From Serratia marcescens (GTDB lineage: Bacteria; Pseudomonadota; Gammaproteobacteria; Enterobacterales; Enterobacteriaceae), in assembly GCA_015548865.1 (NCBI GenBank), contig JADMXW010000011.1, positions 62,001 to 126,000 on the forward strand: a stretch of 64,000 nucleotides of DNA, read 5' to 3'. Within the stretch, counting starts at the first letter, position 1, and every line of letters begins with the position of its first letter. The notes below the pieces were generated by a model. That model ran no database searches. It worked only from the letters and a program-made list of their open reading frames with translations, and was not told the origin of the DNA. A program made the position numbers and the translations under genes. This document shows, piece by piece, positions 1 through 11,077 of the stretch.

Positions 1-1213
1 TGGAGAAGAAATATTTTAGTTCGAAAATGCCGCGTGGGCTGTGAAGAAATTTCTGGGTTGTGACGCGTGATATGGTGGATTCATGCATATCCACAGCCTG
101 AGCGATATCTGCCAGCACCATAGGTTTCATGAACTCTTCACCTTTCTCAAAGAAGTCCTGTTGTTGTTCTACAATACAACGCGTGACTTTGAGCAGCGTC
201 TCGTTGCGGCTCTCAAGGCTTTTTATCAGCCAGCGGGCCTCTTGCAGGTGGCTGCGGATGAACTGGCTGTCGCTGTCGTTACGTGCACTGTGGCCCAGCG
301 CGGCGTACTGCTGATTGACCTGCAAACGAGGCACGCTGTCGGTGTTAAGTTCCACCACCCAGCGGTCTTGATGTTTGCGCACCAGCACGTCGGGAATCAC
401 ATACTCTGACTCGCCGGTATTGATTGATTGACCCGGACGTGGATCGAGCGATTGGATCAAGGCCAGCGCCTCTTTCAGCGCATCCTCTTTGATACGGCTC
501 GAACGGATCAACGAGCGAAAATCATGGTTGGCCAGCAGATCGAGATATTCATTGACGATAAGCTTTGCTTCCGCCAGCCACGGCGTTTCGGGGGCAAACT
601 GAGAAAGTTGGATGAGCAGACAATCGCGCAAATCACGCGCTGCGACGCCAACCGGGTCAAACCGTTGTACGCGTTTTAGCACCGCCTCCACTTCATCAAT
701 CGTCACTTCGTCGTCGCCGATGCTCTCGAGAATGTCTTCCAGCGGGACGGTCAAATAGCCCGTGGAGTCTACCGCATCCACAATTGAGGTAGCGATGGCC
801 GCATCGGTATCAGAAAACGGTGTCAACTCCACTTGCCACATCAGGTAATCCTGCAATGTTTGTGTTGTTTCACCCTGATAGACAGGCAGTTCTTCATCGC
901 GGTAATCCGTGCCGGTGCCTGAGGGCGTGCCTGCGGAGTAAATTTCATCCCAGGTGGCGTCCAACGGAAGTTCTTCCGGCATGTCTTTTTGTTCAAGGGC
1001 TTCGCGTGTATCTAATGATTCACTGTCGCTCGTTTCCTGTGCATCGATTTCATCGTGGCTGTCGGTTTGTTCAAGCAACGGATTGCTTTCCAGCGCCTGT
1101 TGGATTTCTTGCTGGAGTTCAAGCGTAGACAACTGAAGCAGACGGATTGCCTGCTGAAGTTGTGGCGTCATGGCCAGTTGTTGACTTAGCCTGAGTTGCA
1201 AACCTTGCTTCAT
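1..1213 (-). CDS. rpoN: RNA polymerase sigma-54 factor RpoN (3' part outside the window)
   Basis: This gene encodes the alternative sigma factor that directs RNA polymerase to -24/-12 promoters and needs enhancer-binding ATPases. Reading leftward from the ATG at 1213, the protein begins [20 protein letters not shown], the conserved glutamine-rich region I that contacts activators. A short acidic region II follows, then the core-binding domain. The frame stays open to position 1, about 404 of the usual ~477 residues; the C-terminal RpoN box lies outside. The HESTISR stretch near the left edge is the start of the DNA-binding helix-turn-helix. It lies directly downstream of lptB, as in E. coli. 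No frameshift was seen. Identity is certain; only the missing C-terminus cannot be judged. Confidence 0.97.
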   Translation of the reverse strand, partial: MKQGLQLRLSQQLAMTPQLQQAIRLLQLSTLELQQEIQQALESNPLLEQTDSHDEIDAQETSDSESLDTREALEQKDMPEELPLDATWDEIYSAGTPSGTGTDYRDEELPVYQGETTQTLQDYLMWQVELTPFSDTDAAIATSIVDAVDSTGYLTVPLEDILESIGDDEVTIDEVEAVLKRVQRFDPVGVAARDLRDCLLIQLSQFAPETPWLAEAKLIVNEYLDLLANHDFRSLIRSSRIKEDALKEALALIQSLDPRPGQSINTGESEYVIPDVLVRKHQDRWVVELNTDSVPRLQVNQQYAALGHSARNDSDSQFIRSHLQEARWLIKSLESRNETLLKVTRCIVEQQQDFFEKGEEFMKPMVLADIAQAVDMHESTISRVTTQKFLHSPRGIFELKYFFS

Positions 1214-1264
1214 AACTCGTGTCACTTTCCCTTAAATGGAACGCCCATTGCAAACGTTACAGTA

Positions 1265-1990
1265 TCAAAGTCGGAAGCCTTCGCCCAGATAGACGCGTTT
1301 CACTTGCTCATCCGCCAGGATTTCGCTGGGTGAACCGTGGGAAATAAGCTGCCCCTGGCTGACGATATAGGCGCGTTCGCACACGTCCAACGTTTCACGC
1401 ACGTTGTGATCGGTAATCAGCACGCCCAGGCCACTGTCGCGCAAGTGCTCAATGATTTTTTTTATGTCGAGCACCGAAATCGGATCGACACCGGCAAAGG
1501 GCTCATCCAGCAAAATAAATTTAGGATTAGCTGCCAGCGCGCGTGCGATCTCTACACGGCGACGTTCGCCACCGGACAGAGATTGTCCCAGACTATCGCG
1601 TAAATGAATAATATGGAATTCTTCCATTAACTCATTGGCGCGATCGTCTTGCTGCTCTGGCGTGAGATCTTTGCGAATTTGCAACACGGCCATCAGGTTG
1701 TCGTAAACGCTTAAACGGCGAAAAATGGAGGCTTCCTGCGGAAGATAACCGATGCCGCGGCGTGCACGCTCATGTAATGGCAGCAGGCTTATCTCTTCGT
1801 CATCAATCACGATTCGCCCAGAATCACGCTGAACAATGCCGACAACCATATAAAATGTCGTGGTTTTCCCTGCACCGTTCGGCCCGAGCAACCCGACGAT
1901 TTCACCGGAGTTGACCGTTAAGCTTACGTTTTCTACCACGCGACGGCCTTTGTAGGCCTTGGCCAGGTTTTCTGCGATTAATGTTGCCAT
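1265..1990 (-). CDS. lptB: LPS export ABC transporter ATPase LptB
   Basis: LptB is the cytoplasmic ATPase of the LptB2FGC complex that extracts lipopolysaccharide from the inner membrane and pushes it along the LptA bridge. The 241 residues equal the E. coli length. Visible motifs are Walker [10 protein letters not shown] (about residue 36), the signature LSGGERRR, Walker [11 protein letters not shown] and the switch histidine in LITDHNVRE. It is the last gene of the kdsD-kdsC-lptC-lptA-lptB series on this strand, separated from lptA by 3 bases and from rpoN by about 50. The tight spacing indicates cotranscription with lptA and lptC. Assignment is secure by sequence and synteny. Confidence 0.98.
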   Translation of the reverse strand: MATLIAENLAKAYKGRRVVENVSLTVNSGEIVGLLGPNGAGKTTTFYMVVGIVQRDSGRIVIDDEEISLLPLHERARRGIGYLPQEASIFRRLSVYDNLMAVLQIRKDLTPEQQDDRANELMEEFHIIHLRDSLGQSLSGGERRRVEIARALAANPKFILLDEPFAGVDPISVLDIKKIIEHLRDSGLGVLITDHNVRETLDVCERAYIVSQGQLISHGSPSEILADEQVKRVYLGEGFRL

Positions 1991-1993
1991 AGG

Positions 1994-2572
1994 TTATTCA
2001 GTTACCTGTGGTTGCTGCTTTGTTTTCTGGGACGATGGTGCGGCGGCTTTATCGTTTTTTTCCTGCAACTGCGACGGTACCAGCACGGTGGTCACTCGTC
2101 CGCCTTTATCACTCACGGCTTCCATTTGCTGCTGTTTCACCAAATAGGTAATGCGATCGCCTTTGACGTTGCTGTCCAACTGCTCCAGATAGGCGTTACC
2201 TGTCAGTGTGACCTTATCTTGTGCCAATTCATAACGCACTTTCTGCGCGCGTCCTTTAACCGGTTTGCCGTTATCTTGCATCTGGTAGAAGGTGACGGGA
2301 TTACCGAAGGCTTCAATCAATTCCTGGCCCTGTGAGCCTTGCGGACGCGTGACCACGACTTTCTCGGCCTTCACTTCAATGGTCCCTTGCTTGACCACGA
2401 CATTGCCGGTAAAGGTCACAGTATTGCCCTGCATGTCCAATGACTGCTGTGCAGAATCAATGTGAATCGGTTGGCTGGTGTCCCCTGTCACGGCCAGTGC
2501 GGGCAGACTTGCTGCTAACAGCGCGCTGGCGATGGCGGCGTGACGCCAGGCATTATTGGTGTTGAATTTCAT
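1994..2572 (-). CDS. lptA: periplasmic LPS-binding bridge protein LptA
   Basis: LptA forms the periplasmic beta-jellyroll filament that carries lipopolysaccharide from LptC to LptD at the outer membrane. The 192-residue product has a signal peptide (about residues 1-27, ending LPALA) and an OstA-type body with the IHIDSAQQSLDMQGNTVTFT repeat strand pattern. The C-terminal tail is lysine and glutamine rich. Length is slightly above the E. coli protein (185). Its start overlaps the end of lptC by 20 bases, and its stop lies 3 bases before lptB, so translation of the three is probably coupled. Confidence 0.97.
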   Translation of the reverse strand: MKFNTNNAWRHAAIASALLAASLPALAVTGDTSQPIHIDSAQQSLDMQGNTVTFTGNVVVKQGTIEVKAEKVVVTRPQGSQGQELIEAFGNPVTFYQMQDNGKPVKGRAQKVRYELAQDKVTLTGNAYLEQLDSNVKGDRITYLVKQQQMEAVSDKGGRVTTVLVPSQLQEKNDKAAAPSSQKTKQQPQVTE

Positions 2573-3119
2573 AAGAGGTTTTTACCTTTTCAATCAATTC
2601 GGCAGTTTTGTTACGCAAATTGCCGCGCATTTTCATCCCATTGGAGAGGAAACTGGCTCCGAATAACGTCACCTCGTCATCGGAAGCGATATCCTGTGTC
2701 ACCAGGTTAACTTGCGCATTATCGGTTTTTATCTGCCGTAATTGTGAGTCATTGGTCAGACTGTTGACTTCCACATGCCCATATAAGAACAACATTTTAT
2801 CTTTGGTCAGTTTGGCGCGATCGGCTTGCACTGACCAGGTTGCGACACCTTGTTCGTTAAACAACGTAGCAACAGGTGACGTAAACCAGGTGAGCTGTTC
2901 CGCGTTAAAATACTCCACTTTTTGCGCCACGAGCCGATAGTTCAGACCACCCTGCGGGTTGTACACGAGCGTGGTGGTTTCGTCGCTGGTGTAGGTCGGC
3001 ACCGCATTATCCTGTGTTTCCGTTTGTGGCGCGCTGTCCTGATCCGTCAGGTTCCAGCCAATCAGAATTAACACAATGAGCGCCAAGAGCGCAGTTAGCC
3101 AACGCTTCGTTTTGTTCAT
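2553..3119 (-). CDS. lptC: LPS export inner-membrane protein LptC
   Basis: LptC is a bitopic inner-membrane protein that passes lipopolysaccharide from LptB2FG to LptA. The 188-residue product has a short cytoplasmic start (MNKTKRW), one membrane segment at about residues 8-25, and a periplasmic beta-jellyroll domain. The family length is about 190. The gene sits between kdsC and lptA, overlaps lptA by 20 bases, and is 80 bases from kdsC. Identity rests on fold pattern, length and a conserved gene order that is found in nearly all Enterobacterales. Confidence 0.96.
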   Translation of the reverse strand: MNKTKRWLTALLALIVLILIGWNLTDQDSAPQTETQDNAVPTYTSDETTTLVYNPQGGLNYRLVAQKVEYFNAEQLTWFTSPVATLFNEQGVATWSVQADRAKLTKDKMLFLYGHVEVNSLTNDSQLRQIKTDNAQVNLVTQDIASDDEVTLFGASFLSNGMKMRGNLRNKTAELIEKVKTSYEIQHQ

Positions 3120-3199
3120 AATAAAAACGTACTCATGGTCGTCGCAAACTCATGTTGTAGCAAAATCACAGTGGTAACACATTCACAGTGATGATGTAC

Positions 3200-3766
3200 T
3201 CATATCGATAGCCCTTTGGCTTCATCCAACTTACCCTGTGCTAGCAGGATAAGATCGCATAATTCGCGCACCGCACCGCGCCCTCCAGGGATATTGGTCA
3301 CGTAGTCTGCTCTGGGGAGTAGCAGAGGATGTGCATCTGCCACGGCCACGCTGAGGCCTACCTGTGCCATCACCGGCCAATCAATCAAATCGTCACCAAT
3401 ATAGGCAACCTGATCGGCGCAAAGCGACAGTGTATCTAACAGTTCGTTGAAGGCCAAAATCTTATCTGACTGTCCCTGATAAAGGTGAGTAATACCCAGC
3501 GTGCGGCAACGGTCTTCCACCAGTGGTGCAGAACGCCCCGTGATGATAGCAACCTCGATGCCGGACGTTAGCAGACAACGGATACCATAACCGTCGCGCA
3601 CGTTAAATGCCTTCAGCTCTTCCCCTTGATTGCCCATGTAAATCAGACCATCGGAGAGTACGCCATCGACATCGCAAATCAGCAATTTGATGGTTTGAGC
3701 CTTCTCCAACACCCGATTCGCGATCGGGCCGTAGCAGGTGGCGGTTTGCGCCGGGGTGTTACTCAT
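3200..3766 (-). CDS. kdsC: 3-deoxy-D-manno-octulosonate 8-phosphate phosphatase KdsC
   Basis: KdsC removes the phosphate from KDO 8-phosphate, giving free KDO for lipid A core synthesis. It belongs to the HAD superfamily: the nucleophile motif is CDVDGVLSDG, with IITGRS as motif II and GDDLIDWP as the metal-binding motif IV. The ATG at 3766 was chosen over the one at 3772 because AAGGA lies 7 bases upstream of the former but only 1 base from the latter. This gives 188 residues, exactly the E. coli length. It follows kdsD on the same strand, placing consecutive KDO pathway steps next to the LPS export genes. Confidence 0.97.
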   Translation of the reverse strand: MSNTPAQTATCYGPIANRVLEKAQTIKLLICDVDGVLSDGLIYMGNQGEELKAFNVRDGYGIRCLLTSGIEVAIITGRSAPLVEDRCRTLGITHLYQGQSDKILAFNELLDTLSLCADQVAYIGDDLIDWPVMAQVGLSVAVADAHPLLLPRADYVTNIPGGRGAVRELCDLILLAQGKLDEAKGLSI

Positions 3767-3828
3767 AAACACATATCCTTGATATCACCATTAATCAGAG
3801 ATTGTCGAAAAGGCAATCCCGGCTACCG

Positions 3829-4815
3829 TCACACCACGCCAGCGCGCAGCATATCATGCATATGGACAATGCCGACTAGCCGATCGCTCTGTGCGACCAG
3901 CAGAGACGTAATATGACGCGATTGCATCAGGTTCAGGGCATCCACCGCGAGCGTATTCGGTGCCACCCGGATGCCACCTGATGTCATCAGATCGGCAATA
4001 CGAGCGTCATTCAGATTGATCTGCATATCAAAGACCCGGCGCAGGTCACCATCGGTAAAAATGCCTTCGATTATCATATCTGGCGTGCAAATCACTGTCA
4101 TACCGAAACTTTTTCGGGTGATCTCTACTAATGCGTCTCTCAATGACGCATCCCGCGTAACGTGAGGGATTTCGTCTCCGGTATGCATGATATCCGCTAC
4201 GCGCAGCAAAAGTTTGCGGCCCAGTGCGCCACCGGGGTGAGAAAGCGCAAAATCTTCGGCGGTAAAACCTCGCGCCTGTAACAACGCGACAGCAAGTGCA
4301 TCGCCCATGACCAATGTGGCCGTGGTGCTGGATGTCGGGGCGAGCCCCAACGGACAAGCTTCCTGCGGCACATGGACGCAGAGGTGAATATCAGCGGCTT
4401 TGCCCATAGTGCTTTCCGGGTTGCTGGTGATGCAAATCAGAAACACTCCTAGACGCTTAAGCACGGGGATCAAGGCCAGGATTTCATTGGACTCACCCGA
4501 ATTGGATATGGCGATCACAATGTCCTGTGCGGTGATCATCCCGAGGTCACCGTGGCTGGCCTCGCCTGGATGGACAAAAAAGGAAGGCGTACCGGTGCTG
4601 GCGAATGTTGCGGCCATCTTACAGCCGATGTGCCCGGATTTACCCATTCCCATTACCACCACTTTGCCTTGGCAATGGAACATGGTTTTACACGCGCGGG
4701 AGAAATTGTCATCGATATACTGGTCCAGATGGGCCAACCCGTCGCGTTCGATGGAAAGAACGTGTCTGCCCGCCTGTTGGAAATCGAAATCGGGCTGTTG
4801 TTCAACGTTGGACAT
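3829..4815 (-). CDS. kdsD: D-arabinose 5-phosphate isomerase KdsD
   Basis: KdsD converts ribulose 5-phosphate to arabinose 5-phosphate, the first committed step toward KDO. The 328 residues match the E. coli protein. The N-terminal SIS sugar-isomerase domain contains VVVMGMGKSGHIGCK and the phosphate-binding AISNSGESNE. Two CBS domains follow (about residues 205-328), ending with HMHDMLRAG. It lies between yrbG and kdsC on one strand. The paralogue gutQ has the same architecture, but this genomic position identifies kdsD. Confidence 0.97.
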   Translation of the reverse strand: MSNVEQQPDFDFQQAGRHVLSIERDGLAHLDQYIDDNFSRACKTMFHCQGKVVVMGMGKSGHIGCKMAATFASTGTPSFFVHPGEASHGDLGMITAQDIVIAISNSGESNEILALIPVLKRLGVFLICITSNPESTMGKAADIHLCVHVPQEACPLGLAPTSSTTATLVMGDALAVALLQARGFTAEDFALSHPGGALGRKLLLRVADIMHTGDEIPHVTRDASLRDALVEITRKSFGMTVICTPDMIIEGIFTDGDLRRVFDMQINLNDARIADLMTSGGIRVAPNTLAVDALNLMQSRHITSLLVAQSDRLVGIVHMHDMLRAGVV

Positions 4816-4866
4816 AACTGTTAATCCTGACTATTTGGATAATCCAATGAAACGAGTAATGCGCCG

Positions 4867-5838
4867 CTAGTACAGAAAAAATAGCGTCGCAAGGTAAGCG
4901 ATAAACATACACAGCAACAGCGCCCCTGCACCTTGTCCGATATGGCGTTTTTTCCGTAGGCAGAGTAGTGTCAGCAGTAGGCTGGCACCGAGCATCACAC
5001 CGTAGTCGCGTTGAAATGCCAGCGGGTTCACCGCTCCTGGAGAAAGCAGTGCTGGGATGCCAAGCACGATAACCAGATTGAAGATGTTTGACCCGATCAG
5101 ATTACCCAGCGCGATATCATCCTCTTTTTTCAGGGTACCGACGATGGCGGTTGCCAATTCGGGCAGGCTGGTGCCGATCGCCAGTACTGTCAGGCCAATG
5201 GTCAATTCATCAATGGCAAAATGACGAGCAATCACCGTTGCATTATCAATCACGATACGCGCTGCCATCGGCAGAATAATCAGCCCCAGCAGCAGCCAGA
5301 GCACGGCAACCGTTTGGTTTCCATCAGCCTGCGCCTGGGGCAACTCTGCTAATTGCTCGCGTGCCAGGCTGTCGCTGCCATCTTGTTGCGCCTGGCGCAC
5401 CATACGCAGCATCAGCACAATCCAGGCGCCCGCCGCAACGAGCAAAATGACGCCATCAAGTCGGCTGAGGTAGCCATTGTAAAGCACGCCGCCACTGAGC
5501 AGCGTGATCAATAGCATGGGGAGCAGCTCACGCCGCAGTAGATCGGATCGGAAGGTCAACGGACGGATCAAAGCGGCGCTGCCGAGAATCAGCAAGATAT
5601 TCGCGATATTTGACCCTAAAACGTTACCAACAGCCATGTCTGTTTGCTGATTTAGCCCAGCGGTAACCGACACCGCCAACTCTGGCAGTGATGTGCCAAT
5701 GCCGACAATCATCACGCCGATAATTAAAGGAGAAACGCCCCACTCGCGTGCAAGAACAGCTGCGCCATAGACCAAACGGTCAGCACCATACACCAAAAGA
5801 ATTAAACCAATAACCAAGAGAACTATCGCAAAAAGCAT
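4867..5838 (-). CDS. yrbG: sodium/calcium exchanger family inner-membrane protein YrbG
   Basis: This is a CaCA-superfamily cation antiporter of the inner membrane, physiological role unclear in E. coli. The 323 residues contain about ten membrane segments in two inverted halves. Each half carries the alpha-repeat signature: GIGTSLPELAVS in the first and AIGTSLPELATA in the second, each followed by a GN(V/L)(L/I)GSNI motif that forms the ion site. AAAGGA stands upstream of the ATG at 5838. It heads the gene series running toward kdsD and is divergent from mlaF, as in E. coli. Confidence 0.95.
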   Translation of the reverse strand: MLFAIVLLVIGLILLVYGADRLVYGAAVLAREWGVSPLIIGVMIVGIGTSLPELAVSVTAGLNQQTDMAVGNVLGSNIANILLILGSAALIRPLTFRSDLLRRELLPMLLITLLSGGVLYNGYLSRLDGVILLVAAGAWIVLMLRMVRQAQQDGSDSLAREQLAELPQAQADGNQTVAVLWLLLGLIILPMAARIVIDNATVIARHFAIDELTIGLTVLAIGTSLPELATAIVGTLKKEDDIALGNLIGSNIFNLVIVLGIPALLSPGAVNPLAFQRDYGVMLGASLLLTLLCLRKKRHIGQGAGALLLCMFIAYLATLFFLY

Positions 5839-6208
5839 GCAGCGTCCTTTATTGAGGTATAATCACTGGTTCGTTAGGCGTTATGCCCATTATGCTTAAC
5901 GTTGCAGAGGCGTTTTCCGCCTTGCTGAAACGCTCATCATTTAGGGCGCAAACCAGTGCGCGGACGAATGTCGAGCAAAAATTGCGTTACATCGTAGAGG
6001 GGTAATTTTGACTGTCTGTGCAGAAAAAGTAAAACCTATGGCAGCAGGATCCCGCCCTTTTCGGTAAGAATTGTCGGTAATCTTTTGTAAAACTCGGGCT
6101 TTGCCTGAAACCTGCCGTTAAGCTTGATAGGAAATACAACGGTTGTTGCTCGTCATATACGTATTACAGCGACGATCGTCAAGGGGAGTGAGTGAAGGAA
6201 AATATCGC
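5839..6208. promoter_or_regulatory. 370-bp divergent intergenic region between yrbG and mlaF
   Basis: This spacer separates the leftward yrbG-kdsDC-lptCAB series from the rightward mla operon and so must carry promoters for both. No convincing sigma-70 hexamer pair, repeat or small gene could be fixed by eye. The only clear signal is AAGGA ahead of the mlaF ATG at 6209, which rules out the longer upstream start at 6143. Confidence 0.45.
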
Positions 6209-7021
6209 ATGAACCATGATGCCACTAATCTGGTTGAAATCCGTGGGCTCAATTTTTCGCGCGGAGCGCGGCCCATTTTCACCGATGTTTCATTAACCGT
6301 ACCCAAGGGTAAGGTCACCGCGATCATGGGGCCTTCCGGTATTGGTAAAACCACGCTGCTGCGTCTTATTGGCGGTCAGCTCCAACCAGACAGCGGTGAG
6401 ATCTGGTTTGACGGAGAGAATATTCCGATGCTCTCTCGCTCTCGACTGTATGACGTGCGTAAAAAGATGAGCATGTTATTCCAGTCTGGTGCACTGTTCA
6501 CCGATCTTACCGTGTTTGAGAACGTGGCCTGGCCGCTGCGTGAGCATACGCAACTGCCAGAGACGCTGTTACGTAGCACGGTGCTGATGAAACTGGAAGC
6601 GGTGGGGTTACGCGGTGCAGCCAACCTGATGCCTTCTGAGCTCTCGGGCGGGATGGCCCGGCGAGCGGCATTGGCCCGCGCTATCGCGCTCGATCCGCAA
6701 ATGATCATGTTCGATGAACCCTTTGTCGGTCAGGATCCGATCACCATGGGTGTGCTGGTTAAACTGATCGATGAATTGAACCATGCGTTGGGTGTCACTT
6801 GTATCGTGGTCTCCCATGATGTGCCGGAAGTGCTCAGCATTGCGGATTATGCCTACATCGTTGCCGATCAGCACATTGTCGCACACGGGCAGGCGGATGA
6901 ACTGCGTGCTAACACTGATCCTCGGGTGCGGCAGTTTATTGACGGCATCGCCGATGGCCCCGTGCCGTTTCGCTTCCCTGCTGGTGACTACAAAACCAGC
7001 CTGTTAGGCTCCGGGAGTTAA
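6209..7021 (+). CDS. mlaF: phospholipid transport ATP-binding protein MlaF
   Basis: MlaF powers the MlaFEDB inner-membrane complex, which moves glycerophospholipid between the periplasmic carrier MlaC and the inner membrane to maintain outer-membrane asymmetry. The protein has Walker [10 protein letters not shown], signature LSGGMARR, Walker [14 protein letters not shown] and switch VVSHD. Starting at 6209 (AAGGA about 9 bases upstream) gives 270 residues, against 269 in E. coli. It is the first gene of mlaFEDCB; mlaE starts 7 bases after its stop. The C-terminal extension (FRFPAGDYK) is the family tail that contacts the neighbouring subunit. Confidence 0.97.
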   Translation: MNHDATNLVEIRGLNFSRGARPIFTDVSLTVPKGKVTAIMGPSGIGKTTLLRLIGGQLQPDSGEIWFDGENIPMLSRSRLYDVRKKMSMLFQSGALFTDLTVFENVAWPLREHTQLPETLLRSTVLMKLEAVGLRGAANLMPSELSGGMARRAALARAIALDPQMIMFDEPFVGQDPITMGVLVKLIDELNHALGVTCIVVSHDVPEVLSIADYAYIVADQHIVAHGQADELRANTDPRVRQFIDGIADGPVPFRFPAGDYKTSLLGSGS

Positions 7022-7028
7022 TTCATTC

Positions 7029-7811
7029 ATGCTACGAGAAGCATTGGCGTCGTTCGGACGCCAGGGAATTCGAACCTGTGCTGCCTTTGGCCGTGCCGGT
7101 TTTATGTTGTTTAATGCGTTGATAGGCCGCCCCGAACTACGCAAACAAGGACCGCTGTTGCTTAAGCAGCTACACAGCGTCGGGGTGCAGTCGTTATTGA
7201 TTATCCTCGTGTCTGGTCTCTTTATCGGTATGGTGCTGGGGTTGCAAGGTTATCTTGTGCTGACTACCTACAGCGCTGAGGCCAGTCTGGGCATGATGGT
7301 GGCGCTTTCTTTGCTGCGTGAGCTGGGACCGGTCGTGACGGCGCTGTTGTTTGCCGGCCGCGCTGGGTCAGCTTTGACGGCAGAAATCGGCCTGATGAAA
7401 GCCACCGAGCAGCTCTCCAGTATGGAGATGATGGCAGTGGACCCACTGCGACGCGTTGTGGCCCCACGCTTTTGGGCTGGCCTCATTAGCATGCCGCTGC
7501 TAACCATTATCTTTGTCGCGGTCGGCATTTGGGGAGGCGCATTGGTCGGGGTTAGCTGGAAGGGCATCGACGATGGCTTTTTCTGGTCAGCAATGCAGGG
7601 CGCGGTCGAATGGCGCAAGGATTTGCTGAACTGCGTGATTAAAAGTGTGGTATTCGCGATTACCGTGACCTGGATTGCGTTGTTCAATGGCTATGATGCG
7701 ATCCCGACCTCTGAGGGGATCAGCCGGGCGACGACCCGCACGGTGGTGCATTCGTCATTGGCGGTATTGGGATTGGATTTTGTGCTGACAGCACTGATGT
7801 TTGGGAACTGA
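7029..7811 (+). CDS. mlaE: phospholipid transport permease MlaE
   Basis: MlaE is the integral-membrane permease of the Mla complex. The 260 residues (same as E. coli) contain about five to six hydrophobic segments and the family signature [22 protein letters not shown] split over the EGxxxTA-type loop, with the [13 protein letters not shown] coupling region that docks on MlaF. It lies 7 bases after mlaF and 4 bases before mlaD, consistent with one polycistronic message. Confidence 0.97.
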   Translation: MLREALASFGRQGIRTCAAFGRAGFMLFNALIGRPELRKQGPLLLKQLHSVGVQSLLIILVSGLFIGMVLGLQGYLVLTTYSAEASLGMMVALSLLRELGPVVTALLFAGRAGSALTAEIGLMKATEQLSSMEMMAVDPLRRVVAPRFWAGLISMPLLTIIFVAVGIWGGALVGVSWKGIDDGFFWSAMQGAVEWRKDLLNCVIKSVVFAITVTWIALFNGYDAIPTSEGISRATTRTVVHSSLAVLGLDFVLTALMFGN

Positions 7812-7815
7812 GTCG

Positions 7816-8382
7816 ATGCAAACGAAGCGAAGTGAAATCTGGGTTGGCGTATTCCTGTTGATCGCCCTGGGCGCCATTATTTTTCTCTGTTTGAAAGTCG
7901 CCGACGTGAAGTCTATCGGCAGCGAACAGACCTACCGACTGTATGCCACGTTTGACAATATCGGTGGCCTGAAAGCACGTTCTCCGATAAAGGTCGGCGG
8001 CGTGGTGATCGGTCGCGTTGCAGATATTTCGTTGGATACCAAAACCTACTTGCCGCGCGTTGCTATGGATATTCAACGCCGGTATGACCATATTCCTGAC
8101 ACTAGCTCGCTGGCAATCCGTACTTCCGGATTGTTGGGGGAACAATATCTGGCACTGAATATCGGTTTTGAAGATGAAGAAATGGGAACCAAAATCCTCG
8201 CTGATGGCGGCGTGATTCAGGACACCAAATCCGCCATGGTGCTGGAGGATTTAATCGGCCAGTTCCTATATAAGAGCGGGGGTGATAGCACCGACAATAC
8301 GGGAAAAACGGAATCTGTGCCGCACAACGATCCGGCATTGACGCCAGCGCCGTCTACCCCAGCGCCGGCCGCAGCACAATAA
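7816..8382 (+). CDS. mlaD: phospholipid transport MCE-domain protein MlaD
   Basis: MlaD forms the hexameric periplasmic ring of the Mla complex through which lipids pass. An N-terminal membrane anchor (about residues 7-27) precedes the MCE domain (about 38-115; [20 protein letters not shown]). A helical region and a proline/alanine-rich tail follow. The ATG at 7816, 4 bases after the mlaE stop, is the natural start, giving 188 residues; the upstream TTG would lie inside mlaE. E. coli MlaD has 183 residues, the difference being in the low-complexity tail. Confidence 0.96.
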   Translation: MQTKRSEIWVGVFLLIALGAIIFLCLKVADVKSIGSEQTYRLYATFDNIGGLKARSPIKVGGVVIGRVADISLDTKTYLPRVAMDIQRRYDHIPDTSSLAIRTSGLLGEQYLALNIGFEDEEMGTKILADGGVIQDTKSAMVLEDLIGQFLYKSGGDSTDNTGKTESVPHNDPALTPAPSTPAPAAAQ

Positions 8383-8398
8383 TCAAGAGGACATCTGT

Positions 8399-9031
8399 AT
8401 GTTAAAACGTTTACTGATGGTGGCACTGCTGGTCGTGGCACCTCTCGCCAGCGCGGCGGATCAAACTAACCCTTATCGTTTGATGAACGATGCGGCAGAG
8501 AAGACGTTTACGCGTCTGAAAACGGAGCAACCTCGTATCAAACAGGATCCGAACTACTTGCGCCAAATCGTGCAAGAAGAACTGCTGCCGTACGTTCAGA
8601 TCCGCTATGCAGGGGCTCTTGTGCTGGGCCGCTACTACAAAGAAGCGACTCCGGCGCAGCGTGATGCCTATTTCAAAGCGTTTGAAGCCTATTTAGCACA
8701 GGCCTACGGTCAGGCGCTGGCGCTGTATCACGGACAGAACTACCAGATTGCGCCGGAACAACCGCTGGGCAGTGCTGACATTATTCCCATCCGTGTGACC
8801 ATCATTGACAATGGCGGCCGTCCACCGGTGCGTTTGGATTTCCAATGGCGTAAAAATAGCCAAACCGGTAATTGGCAGGCTTACGACATGATTGCCGAAG
8901 GGGTGAGCATGATCACCACCAAGCAAAACGAATGGGCAGCCATTTTGCGTCAACAGGGTGTTGATGGGTTAACGAAACAGCTGGAGGCTTCTGCTCGTCA
9001 GCCCATTACGCTGGAGCAGAAGAATGGCTGA
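8399..9031 (+). CDS. mlaC: periplasmic phospholipid carrier MlaC
   Basis: MlaC is the soluble carrier that shuttles phospholipid between the outer-membrane MlaA-porin complex and MlaFEDB. The 210-residue product has a signal peptide ([20 protein letters not shown]) and the Tol-Tol-Ttg2 fold with [17 protein letters not shown] and the [17 protein letters not shown]-terminal region. A Shine-Dalgarno AAGAGGA precedes the ATG. Its end overlaps the mlaB start by 8 bases, which suggests translational coupling. Confidence 0.97.
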   Translation: MLKRLLMVALLVVAPLASAADQTNPYRLMNDAAEKTFTRLKTEQPRIKQDPNYLRQIVQEELLPYVQIRYAGALVLGRYYKEATPAQRDAYFKAFEAYLAQAYGQALALYHGQNYQIAPEQPLGSADIIPIRVTIIDNGGRPPVRLDFQWRKNSQTGNWQAYDMIAEGVSMITTKQNEWAAILRQQGVDGLTKQLEASARQPITLEQKNG

Positions 9032-9317
9032 AGTTCTGCGCTGGACGTCGCAAGACTCGACGCTGGCGCTGTCCGGCGATTTGGATCGTGATTCGCTGCT
9101 GCCGTTTTGGCAGCAGCGCGAGACACTGCTGGCAGGTATGCATGTGCTGGATATTTCCGCACTGGAGCGGGTTGATTCCGCAGGGCTGGCATTGCTTGCT
9201 CATGTCTACCAGCAGCAGGTAACTTCTCAGGCACCGTTCTCGATCACCGGTGCCAGTGAGCGGGTGAAAACGCTGATCGCGCTTTACAATCTTAACGACA
9301 TTATTCCTGTCGTTTGA
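9024..9317 (+). CDS. mlaB: Mla complex STAS-domain protein MlaB
   Basis: MlaB is a small cytoplasmic STAS-domain protein that binds MlaF and is needed for assembly and activity of the transporter. The 97 residues contain the STAS core [19 protein letters not shown], in which the conserved serine/threonine-region residues contact MlaF. It overlaps mlaC by 8 bases and is the last gene of the mla operon, followed by a terminator-like hairpin at 9355. Confidence 0.95.
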   Translation: MAEVLRWTSQDSTLALSGDLDRDSLLPFWQQRETLLAGMHVLDISALERVDSAGLALLAHVYQQQVTSQAPFSITGASERVKTLIALYNLNDIIPVV

Positions 9318-9354
9318 TTTTTTTCTTTACCTTTCCCGTGCATAGGCTCAAACA

Positions 9355-9383
9355 CCCCTCTTTACGTTCGTGAAGAGGGATTT
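9355..9383 (+). terminator. hairpin terminator after mlaFEDCB
   Basis: CCCTCTT and AAGAGGG arms with a short loop, followed by a T-rich stretch, lie about 40 bases after the mlaB stop and before ibaG. The U-tract is interrupted (ATTTCCTT), so termination may be partial. Confidence 0.55.
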
Positions 9384-9459
9384 CCTTGTTTAAGAAAACG
9401 GCATATTCATCTAAGATACACGGCTGATAATCCTCCCCCTGAATACAGAATCGAGAGCG

Positions 9460-9714
9460 ATGGAAAATAACGAGATCAAAGAGGTGCTGATGAAGGCATT
9501 GGCACTGCAAGAAGTCCACGTAACGGGCGATGGTAGCCATTTTCAGGTCGTCGCCGTGGGGGATATTTTTGCTGGCATGCGTCGTGTCAAACAGCAGCAG
9601 ACCGTATACGCACCTTTGGCGGAGTACATTGCGGACAACCGCATTCATGCGCTTTCCATCAAGGCCTATACACCGGAAGAATGGCAGCGCGATCGCAAGC
9701 TGAACGGCTTTTAA
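9460..9714 (+). CDS. ibaG: BolA-family iron-sulfur metabolism protein IbaG
   Basis: IbaG (YrbA) is a BolA-type protein that pairs with monothiol glutaredoxin to handle [2Fe-2S] clusters. The 84 residues equal the E. coli length and show the BolA core: [19 protein letters not shown], then [14 protein letters not shown], then [14 protein letters not shown]. It lies between the mla operon and murA, the usual enterobacterial order. Confidence 0.96.
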   Translation: MENNEIKEVLMKALALQEVHVTGDGSHFQVVAVGDIFAGMRRVKQQQTVYAPLAEYIADNRIHALSIKAYTPEEWQRDRKLNGF

Positions 9715-9753
9715 GCGATGGCTGTGTGCCCTGTAATACATTTAGCAAGCTGA

Positions 9754-11031
<1,278 letters not shown>

Positions 11032-11040
11032 TCCTATTTC

Positions 11041-11070
11041 AGTATGAGCAGCAGTGATGCTGCTCATACT
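11041..11070. terminator. 13-bp perfect hairpin between murA and degS
   Basis: The arms AGTATGAGCAGCA and TGCTGCTCATACT with a GTGA loop fill the gap between two convergent genes. Neither side has a proper T-tract, so it may act as a bidirectional barrier or a 3'-end protecting structure rather than a classical intrinsic terminator. Confidence 0.6.
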
Positions 11071-11077
11071 GGTAGCG